From positions 36,163-100,162 of the forward strand of contig JAJZRJ010000004.1 in NCBI GenBank assembly GCA_021802775.1: a stretch of DNA of 64,000 nt. The letters run 5' to 3'. Below the pieces are notes generated by a model, which worked only from the letters and a program-made list of their open reading frames with translations, did no database searches and was not told where the DNA came from. The stretch's first letter is position 1; each line of letters opens with the position of its first letter. The translations under genes were made by a program, and so were the position numbers. Shown here piece by piece: positions 17,227 to 25,293 of the stretch. This stretch comes from Deltaproteobacteria bacterium (lineage in GTDB: Bacteria; Desulfobacterota; Desulfobulbia; Desulfobulbales; Desulfurivibrionaceae).

Positions 17227-17781
17227 ATGAATCCAACCATTCTCGCCATGAACGAAAAGATGGACCACAGCATGGAGGCCTACCGCCGCGAGCTGACCAG
17301 GATCCGCACCGGCCGCGCCTCGCTCAATCTGCTCGACGGCATCAAGGTAACGGCCTACGGTTCGCCGATGCTGCTCAACCAGGTGGCCAACCTCACCATC
17401 CCGGAGAGCCGGATGATCGTGATCCAGCCGTGGGACACGCAACTGCTCGGCGCCATCGAAAAGGCGATCTTCTCCTCCGACATCGGCCTCAACCCGTCGA
17501 GCGACGGCAAGGTGATCCGCATCTCCATCCCGCAGCTCACCGAGGAGCGCCGCAAGGAACTGGTCAAGCAGGTGAAGAAGATCAGCGAGGAGTACCGGGT
17601 GGCGATCCGCAACTGCCGCCGCGACGCCCTCGACCTGCTCAAGAAGCAGAAGGGTAACAAGGAACTGCCCGAGGACGAGTTCTTCAAGCTGCAGGACGAG
17701 GCCCAGAAGGCCACGGACCAGCACATCAAGAAGATCGACGAGATCATGACGGAGAAGGAAAAGGAGGTCATGGAGGTCTAG
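17227..17781 (+). CDS. frr: Ribosome recycling factor
   Basis: Splits post-termination ribosomes together with EF-G. The 184-residue protein has the family pattern: MEAYRRELTRIRTGRAS, LLNQVANLTIPE, ILSS/SSDIGLNPSSDGKVIRI and IPQLTEERRKELVKQ, followed by a C-terminal helix ending in EKEKEVMEV. It starts 3 bases after pyrH. A terminator-like hairpin follows at 17825. Confidence 0.98.
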   Translation: MNPTILAMNEKMDHSMEAYRRELTRIRTGRASLNLLDGIKVTAYGSPMLLNQVANLTIPESRMIVIQPWDTQLLGAIEKAIFSSDIGLNPSSDGKVIRISIPQLTEERRKELVKQVKKISEEYRVAIRNCRRDALDLLKKQKGNKELPEDEFFKLQDEAQKATDQHIKKIDEIMTEKEKEVMEV

Positions 17782-17824
17782 CCTCATGACATTCCGCCGC
17801 ATTCCCCGCAAAGTCTCCGTGCAC

Positions 17825-17854
17825 AAAGGATATCGTCATGGTATCCTTTTTTTA
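17825..17854 (+). terminator. Probable terminator between frr and uppS
   Basis: AAAGGATA (17825-17832) pairs with TATCCTTT (17842-17849) around a 9-base loop and runs directly into a stretch of seven T. An outer GCACAAA/TTTGTGC pair can extend it. The loop contains an in-frame ATG (17838) with an apparent AAAGGA ribosome-binding site, which is therefore probably part of the hairpin and not a real uppS start. Confidence 0.6.
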
Positions 17855-17882
17855 TTTGTGCGATCGTAACCCACCAGTGACC

Positions 17883-18626
<744 letters not shown>

Positions 18627-18631
18627 ACGCG

Positions 18632-19429
18632 ATGGAACGCCTCCTTACCGGAATAGTCCTTGGTGCCGGCTGGTTATTGCTCCTCCTCTACGGCCAGGCC
18701 CTGCCCTTCTGGCTGGTGGCCTGCGGCCTCGGCCTCATGGCACTCCATGAATACTGCGCCATGGCCTTGACCGGCGCCACCGAGCTGGCGCTGCGCCCCT
18801 TCGTCATCCTCGCCGCATCCCTGCCACTGCTGGCCTCGCTCTTCGGCCGCCTGCCCATGGTGAGCGCGGCCATGGTCCTGGCCTTCTGCTGCCTTACCTT
18901 CCTTACCCTGCGCGCTTACCAGCGGCTGAGCGACCCCTTCACCTTCCTGAATCGCGCCGCCTTTGGCACCCTCTATATCGGTTTCGGCGCCGCTCATCTG
19001 CCCCTGCTCTTCCAGCTGTCCAGCGGCAACCGCTGGGTCATCCTGCTGACCCTCATCATCGTCGCCAGTGACGCCGGCGCCTTCTACACCGGCTCAAACT
19101 TCGGCCGCCGCAAGCTCTGCCCGGCCATCAGCCCCAACAAGACGGTGGAAGGATTGCTGGGCGGCCTGGGCCTCGCCATCGCCGTTGCCATGATCGCCGG
19201 CCCACTGCTCCTGCCGTCCATCACCCTCTTGTCATCGGCAGTGGCGGGCCTGATCCTCGCCGTGGTGGGCGCGGCCGGCGATCTGGCCGAATCGGTGCTC
19301 AAGCGCGCCATGGGCGTCAAGGACTCCGGCACCCTGCTGCCCGGCCATGGCGGCATCCTCGACCGGGCCGACTCCCTGCTGCTCGCGACCCCGGTCCTCT
19401 ATTACCTGCTCATTCTCGGCGTGCTGTAA
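18632..19429 (+). CDS. cdsA: Phosphatidate cytidylyltransferase
   Basis: Integral membrane enzyme making CDP-diacylglycerol, the precursor of all phospholipids. The 265-residue protein has about seven membrane helices and the C-terminal family signature SDAGAFYTGSNFGRRKL, SPNKTVEGLLGG, GDLAESVLKRAMGVKDSG and LLPGHGGILDRADS, including the metal-binding aspartates. The longer frame starting at 18347 is out-of-frame sequence inside uppS; ATG 18632 starts right after the uppS stop. Confidence 0.95.
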   Translation: MERLLTGIVLGAGWLLLLLYGQALPFWLVACGLGLMALHEYCAMALTGATELALRPFVILAASLPLLASLFGRLPMVSAAMVLAFCCLTFLTLRAYQRLSDPFTFLNRAAFGTLYIGFGAAHLPLLFQLSSGNRWVILLTLIIVASDAGAFYTGSNFGRRKLCPAISPNKTVEGLLGGLGLAIAVAMIAGPLLLPSITLLSSAVAGLILAVVGAAGDLAESVLKRAMGVKDSGTLLPGHGGILDRADSLLLATPVLYYLLILGVL

Positions 19430-19444
19430 GGAAGGGACCGCGCC

Positions 19445-20671
19445 ATGACCAAACATCTCGCCCTGCTCGGCTCCACCGGCTCCATCGGCCGCAACGTCCT
19501 CGACGTGGTGCGGCAGTTCCCCGGCCGTTTCCGCATCGTCGGCCTGGCGGCCGGCAGCAACATCGCCCTGCTCCGCGAACAGATCATCGCCTTCAATCCG
19601 GTCAAGGTTGCGATCGGCAACCCGGAACTGGCGGGCGACCTGGTGCAGAGCCTGCCTTCCGGCTGGGGCGACCGCATCGTCTCCGGCACCACCGGCAATG
19701 AAGAAGTCGCCGCCCTGCCGGAGGCGGACACCGTGGTCTCGGCCATTGTCGGCGCCGCCGGACTCACTCCGACCATGGCGGCCATCGAGGCGGGCAAGGA
19801 CATCGCCCTGGCCAACAAGGAAACCCTGGTCATGGCCGGCAATCTGGTCATGGCCGCGGTGGCCAGGAAAGGGGTGCGCCTCTTGCCCATCGACAGCGAA
19901 CACAGCGCCATTGCCCAGGCCCTGGAAGCGGGCCGCAGGGAAGACGTGAGCCGGCTGATCCTCACCGCCTCGGGCGGCCCCTTCCGCAACAAGAGCGAAC
20001 GCGAGCTGTGGCAGGTCACGCCGGAGGCGGCCCTGGCCCATCCCAACTGGGACATGGGCGCCAAGATCTCCATCGACTCCGCCACCCTGATGAACAAGGG
20101 ACTGGAGGTAATCGAGGCGCGCTGGCTCTTCGACATTTCGGTGGAGAACATCGAGGTGCTCGTCCACCCGCAGAGCATTGTCCACTCGCTGGTGGAGTAC
20201 ATCGACGGCTCGGTGATGGCGCAGCTCGGCATCCCGGACATGCGCATTCCCATTATCTACGCCCTTTCCTATCCGGAACGCCTCCGTCTCGGCCTGCCGC
20301 GGCTCAACCTCGCCAAGGCCCACGACCTGCAATTCACACCGCCTGATTTCGCCCGCTTCCCGGCCTTGCAGCTTGCCTACCAGGCCTGCAAACGGGGCGG
20401 CACCCTGCCGGCGGTGCTTAACGCCGCCAACGAGGTGGCGGTGGACGCCTTCCTGGCCAAGAAGATCCGCTTTCCGGAGATTGCCCTGGTAGTGGCAGAG
20501 GCGGTGAACCGGGTGGAAAAGAAGGAGGCGTCCACCCTCTCCATCGTGCTCGAAGCCGATCTTGCCGCCCGGATGCTGGCTGAATCGGTGGTGGAAGCCC
20601 TGCAACTCAAGATGCGGCAACGGCTGGCTGGCGAAGGCAGCGAAGCGGCACCGTCAACCCCCACCCCCTAG
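19445..20671 (+). CDS. dxr: 1-deoxy-D-xylulose-5-phosphate reductoisomerase
   Basis: Second enzyme of the MEP isoprenoid pathway, NADPH-dependent. The 408-residue protein begins [20 protein letters not shown] (NADPH loop) and has [57 protein letters not shown] (active site, shown in two overlapping parts in the protein) and [14 protein letters not shown]. It sits 15 bases after cdsA and 11 before rseP. Isoprenoid supply here feeds uppS in the same operon. Confidence 0.97.
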   Translation: MTKHLALLGSTGSIGRNVLDVVRQFPGRFRIVGLAAGSNIALLREQIIAFNPVKVAIGNPELAGDLVQSLPSGWGDRIVSGTTGNEEVAALPEADTVVSAIVGAAGLTPTMAAIEAGKDIALANKETLVMAGNLVMAAVARKGVRLLPIDSEHSAIAQALEAGRREDVSRLILTASGGPFRNKSERELWQVTPEAALAHPNWDMGAKISIDSATLMNKGLEVIEARWLFDISVENIEVLVHPQSIVHSLVEYIDGSVMAQLGIPDMRIPIIYALSYPERLRLGLPRLNLAKAHDLQFTPPDFARFPALQLAYQACKRGGTLPAVLNAANEVAVDAFLAKKIRFPEIALVVAEAVNRVEKKEASTLSIVLEADLAARMLAESVVEALQLKMRQRLAGEGSEAAPSTPTP

Positions 20672-20682
20672 ATGGAACCCCA

Positions 20683-21759
20683 ATGAACTCGATCATCTCC
20701 TTTGTCATCGTCCTGGGCCTGCTAATTTTTGTCCATGAATTCGGTCACTTCATCTTTGCCAAGCTCTTCGGGGTCAAGGTGCTCCGCTTCTCGCTGGGCT
20801 TCGGACCCAAGCTCTTCGGCAAGCAGGTCGGCGAGACCGAATACCTGGTGAGCGCCTTTCCGCTGGGCGGCTACGTGAAGATGTATGGCGAGAATCCGGG
20901 CGACGAGGTGGAACCGGCCGAGGCGGGCCGCGCCTTCAGCGACAAACCGCTGTGGCAGCGTTTCTGCATCGTGGCTGCGGGGCCCATCTTCAACCTGCTC
21001 TTTGCCGTGCTGCTCTTTTTCCTGATCTACGCCATTGCCGGCCTGCCGCAGCCGATCCCCGGCACCAGGATCGGCCAGGTCGCCCCGGACTCGCCGGCGG
21101 CTACGGCCGGGATCGTGGCCGGCGACGAGATTCTCTCGATCAACGGCAAGCCCACCACCGAATGGGAGCAGATCTCCGAGATCGTCCGCGAAGGCAGCGG
21201 CGCCCCGGTGACTCTGGTGCTCAAACGCGGCAACGAGACCATCACCACCACCGGCACCCCCACCCGGCAGGAGGTGAAGAACATCTTCGGCGAAAAGGTC
21301 GGGGAGCGCTATCTGCTGGGCATCACCCGCTCCGAGGAACTGGTCTTCGAAAAGGTCTCGCTCTTCACGGCCCTGGGCGCAGGACTCGGTCAGACCTGGA
21401 ACCTCATCTATCTCACCCTTCTTAGCCTGGTCAAGATCATCCAGAAGGTGGTGCCGGCCTCGGAACTGGGCGGGCCGATCCTCATCGCCCAACTCGCGGG
21501 CCAGCAGATGGAGGCGGGCTGGATGAACCTCCTCTATTTCATGGGGTTATTGAGCGTCAACCTCGGCATTTTGAACCTTTTCCCGATTCCGATCCTGGAC
21601 GGCGGCCACCTGCTCTTTTTCACGGTGGAGGGCATCATGCGCCGGCCGCTCAGCATGAAGACCCGGGAGATGCTCCAGCAGGTCGGGCTGGTGCTGCTGG
21701 TGTCGCTGATGTTCTTTGTCTTCTACAACGACATCATGCGCCTCATGGGCCGCGGCTGA
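20683..21759 (+). CDS. rseP: Site-2 intramembrane metalloprotease RseP
   Basis: Zinc metalloprotease that cleaves membrane-embedded anti-sigma factors and remnant signal peptides. The 358-residue protein has HEFGHF (HExxH) in the first membrane helix (about residues 19-24), one PDZ domain (about 110-190, GTRIGQVAPDSPAATAG) and LFPIPILDGGHLLFF with the LDG motif in a C-terminal helix. It has one PDZ domain and is shorter than E. coli RseP (450 residues, two PDZ domains). It ends 7 bases before the tsaB GTG. Confidence 0.95.
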   Translation: MNSIISFVIVLGLLIFVHEFGHFIFAKLFGVKVLRFSLGFGPKLFGKQVGETEYLVSAFPLGGYVKMYGENPGDEVEPAEAGRAFSDKPLWQRFCIVAAGPIFNLLFAVLLFFLIYAIAGLPQPIPGTRIGQVAPDSPAATAGIVAGDEILSINGKPTTEWEQISEIVREGSGAPVTLVLKRGNETITTTGTPTRQEVKNIFGEKVGERYLLGITRSEELVFEKVSLFTALGAGLGQTWNLIYLTLLSLVKIIQKVVPASELGGPILIAQLAGQQMEAGWMNLLYFMGLLSVNLGILNLFPIPILDGGHLLFFTVEGIMRRPLSMKTREMLQQVGLVLLVSLMFFVFYNDIMRLMGRG

Positions 21760-21766
21760 TCCTGCC

Positions 21767-22486
21767 GTGGCAGGCGATATCGCCCATACCCCGCCGCTGC
21801 TGCTGGCCCTTGAAACCTCGGGCGTGAGCGGCAGCGTCGCCCTGATCACCCCGGCCGGCTGCCTGGCCGAGCAAGCCATCGCTGCGAACCAGACCCACGC
21901 CCGGCACCTCCTGCCGGCCATCGACCAACTGCTGCGCGAGGCCAAAATCGACTGGCCGCAAATCGACGCCATTGCCATAAGCCTCGGCCCCGGCAGCTTC
22001 ACCGGCCTGCGCATCGGTCTGAGTACCGCCAAGGGGCTGGCTATGGCCACCGGCAAACCGCTGATCGGCGTGCCGAGTCTCGACGCCTTGGCCAGCCAGG
22101 GCAAGGGCCAGGGGCTGCCGGTCTGCGCCCTGATCGATGCCCGCAAAAAAGAGGTCTACGCCGCCCTCTACCGCGAGAACGCGGCCGGTGAAATGAAGCG
22201 GCAGAGCGACTACCTGGCCCTAGCGCCCGCCGCCCTGGCCGCTCGCCTCACCGAACCCACCCTGCTCCTCGGCAGCGGGGCGGAACTCTACCACGACCTG
22301 CTCACAGACCAACTCGGTTCACTCGCCCATTTTGCCGATCCAACCCGCTTCCACGCCCGCGCCTCTGCCGTGGGCCAACTCGCCATCCCCCTCTTCCACC
22401 AGCAGATATTTCTCGCCCCCACCGCCGGCCCGCTCTACGTCCGCGCCTCGGACGCGGAACTGCAACTGGGCACCCCGCACAAATAG
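21767..22486 (+). CDS. tsaB: tRNA threonylcarbamoyladenosine biosynthesis protein TsaB
   Basis: Partner of TsaD in making the universal t6A37 tRNA modification. The 239-residue protein has LLALETSGVSGSVALI, NQTHARHLLPAID, ISLGPGSFTGLRIGLSTAKGLA and IDARKKEVYAALY. I choose the GTG at 21767, just after the rseP stop; the open frame reaches ATG 21716, but that would overlap rseP by 44 bases. The last 17 codons before the final three (AGPLYVRASDAELQLGT, 22424-22474) are duplicated downstream at 24591-24641, marking a junction with the toxin-antitoxin island. Confidence 0.94.
   Translation: MAGDIAHTPPLLLALETSGVSGSVALITPAGCLAEQAIAANQTHARHLLPAIDQLLREAKIDWPQIDAIAISLGPGSFTGLRIGLSTAKGLAMATGKPLIGVPSLDALASQGKGQGLPVCALIDARKKEVYAALYRENAAGEMKRQSDYLALAPAALAARLTEPTLLLGSGAELYHDLLTDQLGSLAHFADPTRFHARASAVGQLAIPLFHQQIFLAPTAGPLYVRASDAELQLGTPHK
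22424..22474 (+). repeat. Direct repeat copy 1: 3' end of tsaB
   Basis: Fifty-one bases encoding AGPLYVRASDAELQLGT, the functional tsaB end. They match copy 2 (24591-24641) at 48 of 51 positions; the differences fall at three codons (GGC/GGG, TAC/TAT, GAC/GAG), two of them silent. Confidence 0.9.
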
Positions 22487-22767
22487 CTTCGCTTTTCCGC
22501 CTGGGGTAGCTCTCCTTTCCCTTCTGACCCTTTCTGGTTGTCCCCAAAAGCGGGTCAGCTCTATTGCAGACCAGAGCCCCAAAGGGGGATTCCGTGTGGT
22601 ATCCCACTAACTGCCCGGCTCTTCGCCCGGTCCCGGAAAACCTCGCCTCCCACCACCAGGACTGGCAGTTACAGAGAAAACTGCTTGCGGTACAGGTTAA
22701 TTTTTTCTTGATATAATTAGTTTATAGATTAATAATATCAAAAAATAATTAGCTTAAAGGTTAAAAA
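22487..22767. other. Intergenic segment at the start of the island
   Basis: 281 bases without a supported gene. It holds an inverted repeat CTGACCC (22524-22530)/GGGTCAG (22552-22558) with a 21-base loop, then GC-rich sequence, then an abrupt AT-rich stretch (22695-22767) with the promoter and operator of the mobile mystery pair. The open frames here are shadows. Confidence 0.5.
22708..22741 (+). promoter_or_regulatory. Promoter and inverted-repeat operator of the mobile mystery A/B genes
   Basis: TTGATAT (22708-22714) and ATATCAA (22735-22741) form an inverted repeat with centres 27 bases apart; the T-rich and A-rich flanks extend the match. A perfect TATAAT lies at 22712-22717, overlapping the left arm; there is no good -35 at normal spacing. 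Occupation of the repeat, for example by the helix-turn-helix protein encoded just downstream, would block the promoter, as in autoregulated antitoxin operons. Confidence 0.5.
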
Positions 22768-23244
22768 ATGAAGCCATCCCATAAGCGATTGATACAACAG
22801 CAGCTCGAAACAACATTGGCGCGGCTCGCGTGCATCCGCGACGCGCAACGCCCGGCCAGGGGGTGGCTGCGCGCCATCCGGGAGGCCCTGGGAATGTCGG
22901 GGAAACAGTTCGCCCGGCGGCTGGGCGTTTCCGCGCCATGGATCACCACCCTTGAAAAAAAAGAACTGGCCGGCTCCGTTACCATCAAGACCATGCGGCA
23001 GGCGGCCGAGGCCCTGGATTGCGTTTTTATTTACGCCGTAGTGCCCCGTGATAGCCTGGCCGATATTGTGCGCCGGCGGGCAAAAATTCTGGCCCCAAAA
23101 CGCCTGGCATCGGTCTCGCACTCGATGCTTCTTGAGGCGCAGCAGCTCTCCGCGAGCGAACAGCAAAAAACGCTTGAACAGGAAGTAAACGTCCTGATCC
23201 AGGAGATGCCGAAAGAATTGTGGGAAGATGATCATGATCTATGA
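22768..23244 (+). CDS. Mobile mystery protein A (helix-turn-helix)
   Basis: A 158-residue protein matching the mobile mystery protein A family (TIGR02612) by order, size and sequence features: N-terminal helix (KRLIQQQLETTLARL), an XRE-type helix-turn-helix about residues 30-85 (REALGMSGKQFARRLGVSA, then WITTLEKKELAGS) and a C-terminal helical part. The ATG at 22768 has AAAGG 7 bases upstream. The family always occurs with protein B and is typically found in mobile contexts. It probably represses the pair and may neutralise the Fic protein; that role is inferred from gene order. Stop overlaps the next gene by 17 bases. Confidence 0.85.
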   Translation: MKPSHKRLIQQQLETTLARLACIRDAQRPARGWLRAIREALGMSGKQFARRLGVSAPWITTLEKKELAGSVTIKTMRQAAEALDCVFIYAVVPRDSLADIVRRRAKILAPKRLASVSHSMLLEAQQLSASEQQKTLEQEVNVLIQEMPKELWEDDHDL

Positions 23245-23818
23245 TTACCCGCCAGGCGCGACGCCGATAGACCCCGATGAGGCGGGCGGCCTGCTTCTCC
23301 CCCATATCACCAACCGAAGCGAACTCGATCGCTGGGAACAGGACAATATCGCCGAAGCGGAAGCCTGGGCCTTGCGCCGCAAGCCAAAGGACCTGCTCAG
23401 CGCCGACTTTATCCGCAAGCTCCACCGGCGGATGTTCGGAAATGTCTGGAAATGGGCAGGAGAGTTTCGCCGGAGCGGCAAGAATATCGGGATAGACTGG
23501 CGAACCATCCGCCCGGCGCTCAAGGATTTGCTGGAGGATGCAAAAGTCTGGATTGAATTTGGCAGCTATCCACCCGATGAGATTGCCGCTCGCTTTCACC
23601 ACCGTCTCGTGTCCATCCACCCTTTTGCAAATGGCAATGGCCGTCATGCCAGGTTAATGGCTGATCTTCTCCTTGTGCATGTTCTTGGTCGTCCCCGTTT
23701 CACCTGGGGGAGCAGGAATCTGACCCATGCCGGAGATTGCCGGCAACAATATATCACAGCGCTTCGCGCGGCGGATCGTCACGACTACCGGCCTCTGCTC
23801 GAGTTCGTGCGTTCCTGA
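23228..23818 (+). CDS. Mobile mystery protein B (Fic-domain protein)
   Basis: A 196-residue Fic protein (TIGR02613 type). Fic enzymes usually transfer AMP or another nucleotide part to a target protein. The active-site loop HPFANGNGRHAR (residues about 131-142) has the catalytic His and the anion-binding glycines/arginine, but Asn in place of the usual Asp/Glu that binds metal. Upstream blocks (LSADFIRKLHRRMFGNVWKWAGEFR, shown here only in part as KLHRRMFGNVWKWAGEFR) fit the Fic core. No inhibitory alpha-helix motif S/T-xxxE-G/N is evident. Overlaps protein A by 17 bases, so translation is coupled. Confidence 0.88.
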   Translation: MIMIYDYPPGATPIDPDEAGGLLLPHITNRSELDRWEQDNIAEAEAWALRRKPKDLLSADFIRKLHRRMFGNVWKWAGEFRRSGKNIGIDWRTIRPALKDLLEDAKVWIEFGSYPPDEIAARFHHRLVSIHPFANGNGRHARLMADLLLVHVLGRPRFTWGSRNLTHAGDCRQQYITALRAADRHDYRPLLEFVRS

Positions 23819-23904
23819 TTCCATCACCGCGCTATCCTGGCGGACTGCCCCGCCCTGCCCCGCTTCCTGAAAAAATATCTGGAAATATGCATCCCTCTCC
23901 TGTT

Positions 23905-23930
23905 AAACTAAACTAACAAAACTTAGTCCA
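23905..23930 (+). repeat. Short repeats upstream of Phd/VapC (partners at 24566-24584)
   Basis: AAACTAAAC (23905-23913) is inverted as GTTTAGTTT at 24566-24574, and TTAGTCCA (23923-23930) recurs directly at 24577-24584. Together they bracket the Phd/VapC pair exactly, starting just before the antitoxin and ending within and just after the toxin gene. They may be operator sequence, insertion scars, or chance. Confidence 0.4.
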
Positions 23931-23942
23931 ATGAGGCACGCC

Positions 23943-24188
23943 ATGCACACGGTCAATATCCACGAGGCAAAAACGCACTTGTCGCGCCTGGTTGATCAGG
24001 CGGTCAAAGGGGATTCCTTCATCATCGCCAAGGCCGGAAAGCCCCTGGTCAAGGTGACCAGGCTGGATGCTCCCTCGGCCGAACGGGTCAAGAGACTGGG
24101 CTTCCTGGCTGGACAGATTGCGGTTCCGGATGATTTCGATCAGATGGGCAGCGAGGAAATCAAACAGCTTTTTGGTGGTGAAGGATGA
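23943..24188 (+). CDS. Phd/YefM-family antitoxin
   Basis: An 81-residue antitoxin of the prevent-host-death family: MHTVNIHEAKTHLSRLVDQA followed by GDSFIIAKAGKPLVKVTRLD forms the DNA-binding dimer core, and the C-terminus (DDFDQMGSEEIKQLF) is the usual toxin-wrapping tail. I start at ATG 23943, preceded by GAGG, rather than the upstream 23931. The stop overlaps the PIN toxin start by the sequence ATGA. It should neutralise the VapC-like protein and repress the operon. Confidence 0.9.
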   Translation: MHTVNIHEAKTHLSRLVDQAVKGDSFIIAKAGKPLVKVTRLDAPSAERVKRLGFLAGQIAVPDDFDQMGSEEIKQLFGGEG

Positions 24189-24571
24189 AGCTGCTGCTGG
24201 ACACCCACCTGCTGCTCTGGGCAGCCGGCTCGCCCGACCGCTTGTCCGCCGCCGCCCGCACCTTGCTGGAAGATCCGGAGAACGAGCTCTTTTTCAGCGC
24301 GGCCAGCCTGTGGGAAATCGGCATCAAGCAGGGCCTTGGCCGGGCCGATTTTCGGGTGGACGCCAGGGTGCTGCGCCGGGAGCTGCTGGACAACGGCTAT
24401 CAGGAACTGGCAATCAGCGGGGAGCATGCGGTTTCGATAGACTGCCTGCCTGCCATCCACAAAGACCCGTTTGACCGCATCCTCGTTGCCCAGGCCCTGG
24501 TCGAGGGAATAGTCCTACTCACCGCCGATGCGCTGGTAGCGCAGTACCCCGGCCCGGTACGGCTGGTTTAG
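24185..24571 (+). CDS. PIN-domain toxin (VapC family)
   Basis: A 128-residue PIN ribonuclease of the type paired with Phd-like antitoxins. The acidic active-site residues are in place: Asp 6 (LLLDTHLLLW), Glu 44 (SLWEIGIK), Asp 97 (KDPFDRILVAQA) and Asp 115 (LTADALV). VapC toxins cut tRNA or rRNA sites; the target here is unknown. The start overlaps the antitoxin stop (ATGA). The 3' end carries a GTTTAGTTT that mirrors sequence upstream of the antitoxin. Confidence 0.92.
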   Translation: MKLLLDTHLLLWAAGSPDRLSAAARTLLEDPENELFFSAASLWEIGIKQGLGRADFRVDARVLRRELLDNGYQELAISGEHAVSIDCLPAIHKDPFDRILVAQALVEGIVLLTADALVAQYPGPVRLV

Positions 24572-24590
24572 TTTCGTTAGTCCATCGCCG

Positions 24591-24641
24591 GCCGGGCCGC
24601 TCTATGTCCGCGCCTCGGAGGCGGAACTGCAACTGGGCACC
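24591..24641 (+). repeat. Direct repeat copy 2: displaced tsaB 3' end
   Basis: Fifty-one bases that read AGPLYVRASEAELQLGT in one frame, matching the tsaB end at 48 of 51 bases. There is no start codon or tsaB sequence before it, so it is a gene remnant. It lies between the VapC-like gene and the YefM promoter. After the repeat the two copies diverge immediately. Confidence 0.9.
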
Positions 24642-24681
24642 ATCCATAACCAATGTGTGGCCTGGCACTCCCGCCTGACGC

Positions 24682-24721
24682 TTGACAATCCTCTGCCCCT
24701 TACTGTACATTATTCTGTACA
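24682..24721 (+). promoter_or_regulatory. yefM-yoeB promoter with paired TGTACA operator
   Basis: A consensus TTGACA (24682-24687) and TACATT (24706-24711) with an 18-base spacer. Two palindromic TGTACA boxes (24704-24709 and 24716-24721) lie 6 bases apart over the -10 and the start site. TGTACA is the known core recognised by YefM in E. coli, so this is a strong prediction of autoregulation by the next gene. Confidence 0.8.
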
Positions 24722-24734
24722 CACAGGAGGCGCC

Positions 24735-24983
24735 ATGAACACCATCACCTATACCGCGGCCCGCGGCAATCTGGCCCAGACCATGAAGCAGGTCTGCGCC
24801 GACCATGAGCCGGTGATCATCACCCGCAAGGACGAGGCCGTGGTGATGCTGTCGCTGGAGGATTACAAATCCCTGGAAGAGACCGCCTATCTGCTGCGCA
24901 GCCCCAAGAGCGCCAGGCGGTTGCTGGAATCGGTGGCCGAACTGGAAGGCGGCAAAGGCACGGAACGGAAGCTCGCCAAGTGA
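24735..24983 (+). CDS. yefM: Antitoxin YefM
   Basis: An 82-residue Phd/YefM antitoxin: MNTITYTAARGNLAQTMKQV, then HEPVIITRKDEAVVMLSLEDYKSL (quoted in part as EPVIITRKDEAVVMLSLEDY), followed by the LLRSPKSARRLLESV helix and a flexible lysine-rich tail. AGGAGG lies 4 bases before the ATG at 24735; a longer frame to 24657 runs through the promoter and is rejected. It overlaps yoeB by ATGA. The TGTACA operator upstream supports the YefM assignment over generic Phd. Confidence 0.95.
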   Translation: MNTITYTAARGNLAQTMKQVCADHEPVIITRKDEAVVMLSLEDYKSLEETAYLLRSPKSARRLLESVAELEGGKGTERKLAK

Positions 24984-25234
24984 AACTCATCTTCGCGGAG
25001 CACGCCTGGGAGGATTCCCTTTACTGGCAGCAAACCGACCGCACGATGCTCCTGCGCATCAACACGCTGATTAAGGAAATCCAGCGCCATCCTTTCCAGG
25101 GCATCGGCAAGCCCGAACCGCTGCGCCACGCCCTGGCCGGCTATTGGTCCCGCCGCCTCAACGACGAACACCGCATTGTCTACAAGGTCACGGAAGACGC
25201 GGTGCTCATCGCCCAGCTCCGCTACCACTACTAA
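24980..25234 (+). CDS. yoeB: Toxin YoeB
   Basis: An 84-residue ribosome-dependent mRNA endonuclease of the RelE/YoeB family. Catalytic residues known from E. coli are at the same positions: Glu 46 (GKPEPLRH), Arg 65 (DEHRIVYKV), His 83 and Tyr 84 in the terminal RYHY. Full length, so it should be active when unpaired from YefM. Start overlaps the yefM stop. Confidence 0.96.
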   Translation: MKLIFAEHAWEDSLYWQQTDRTMLLRINTLIKEIQRHPFQGIGKPEPLRHALAGYWSRRLNDEHRIVYKVTEDAVLIAQLRYHY

Positions 25235-25257
25235 CGCAAATCTGTTATATAAGAACC

Positions 25258-25286
25258 TTGATATTATCTAAGTTTTGATATATCAT
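25258..25286 (+). promoter_or_regulatory. higBA promoter with overlapping palindrome
   Basis: TTGATA (25258-25263), 17-base spacer, TATCAT (25281-25286), each 5 of 6 to consensus. A perfect palindrome TGATATATCA (25276-25285) covers the -10 and is a likely operator for the helix-turn-helix antitoxin. The -10 ends only 7 bases before the higB-like ATG (25294), so the mRNA would start at or next to the start codon. Confidence 0.65.
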
Positions 25287-25293
25287 CCAAATC

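Larger units (their letters stand above)
22475..24590 (+). mobile_element. Candidate integrated island carrying two toxin-antitoxin-like modules
   Basis: The segment between the two tsaB-end copies. It contains mobile mystery proteins A and B and a Phd/VapC pair, with an AT-rich promoter that contrasts with the GC-rich surroundings. A duplicated gene end on both sides is the classic outcome of integration at a conserved 3' end in which the element restores the gene. No integrase or transposase is visible in the segment, so mobility machinery would have to act in trans or has been lost. The YefM/YoeB and HigBA modules just outside may be from other events. Confidence 0.45.

Noticed and set aside
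17838..17882. Extended N-terminus for UppS from ATG 17838
   Set aside because: The ATG lies in the loop of a terminator-like hairpin and adds residues not expected in the family, though its ribosome-binding match is good.
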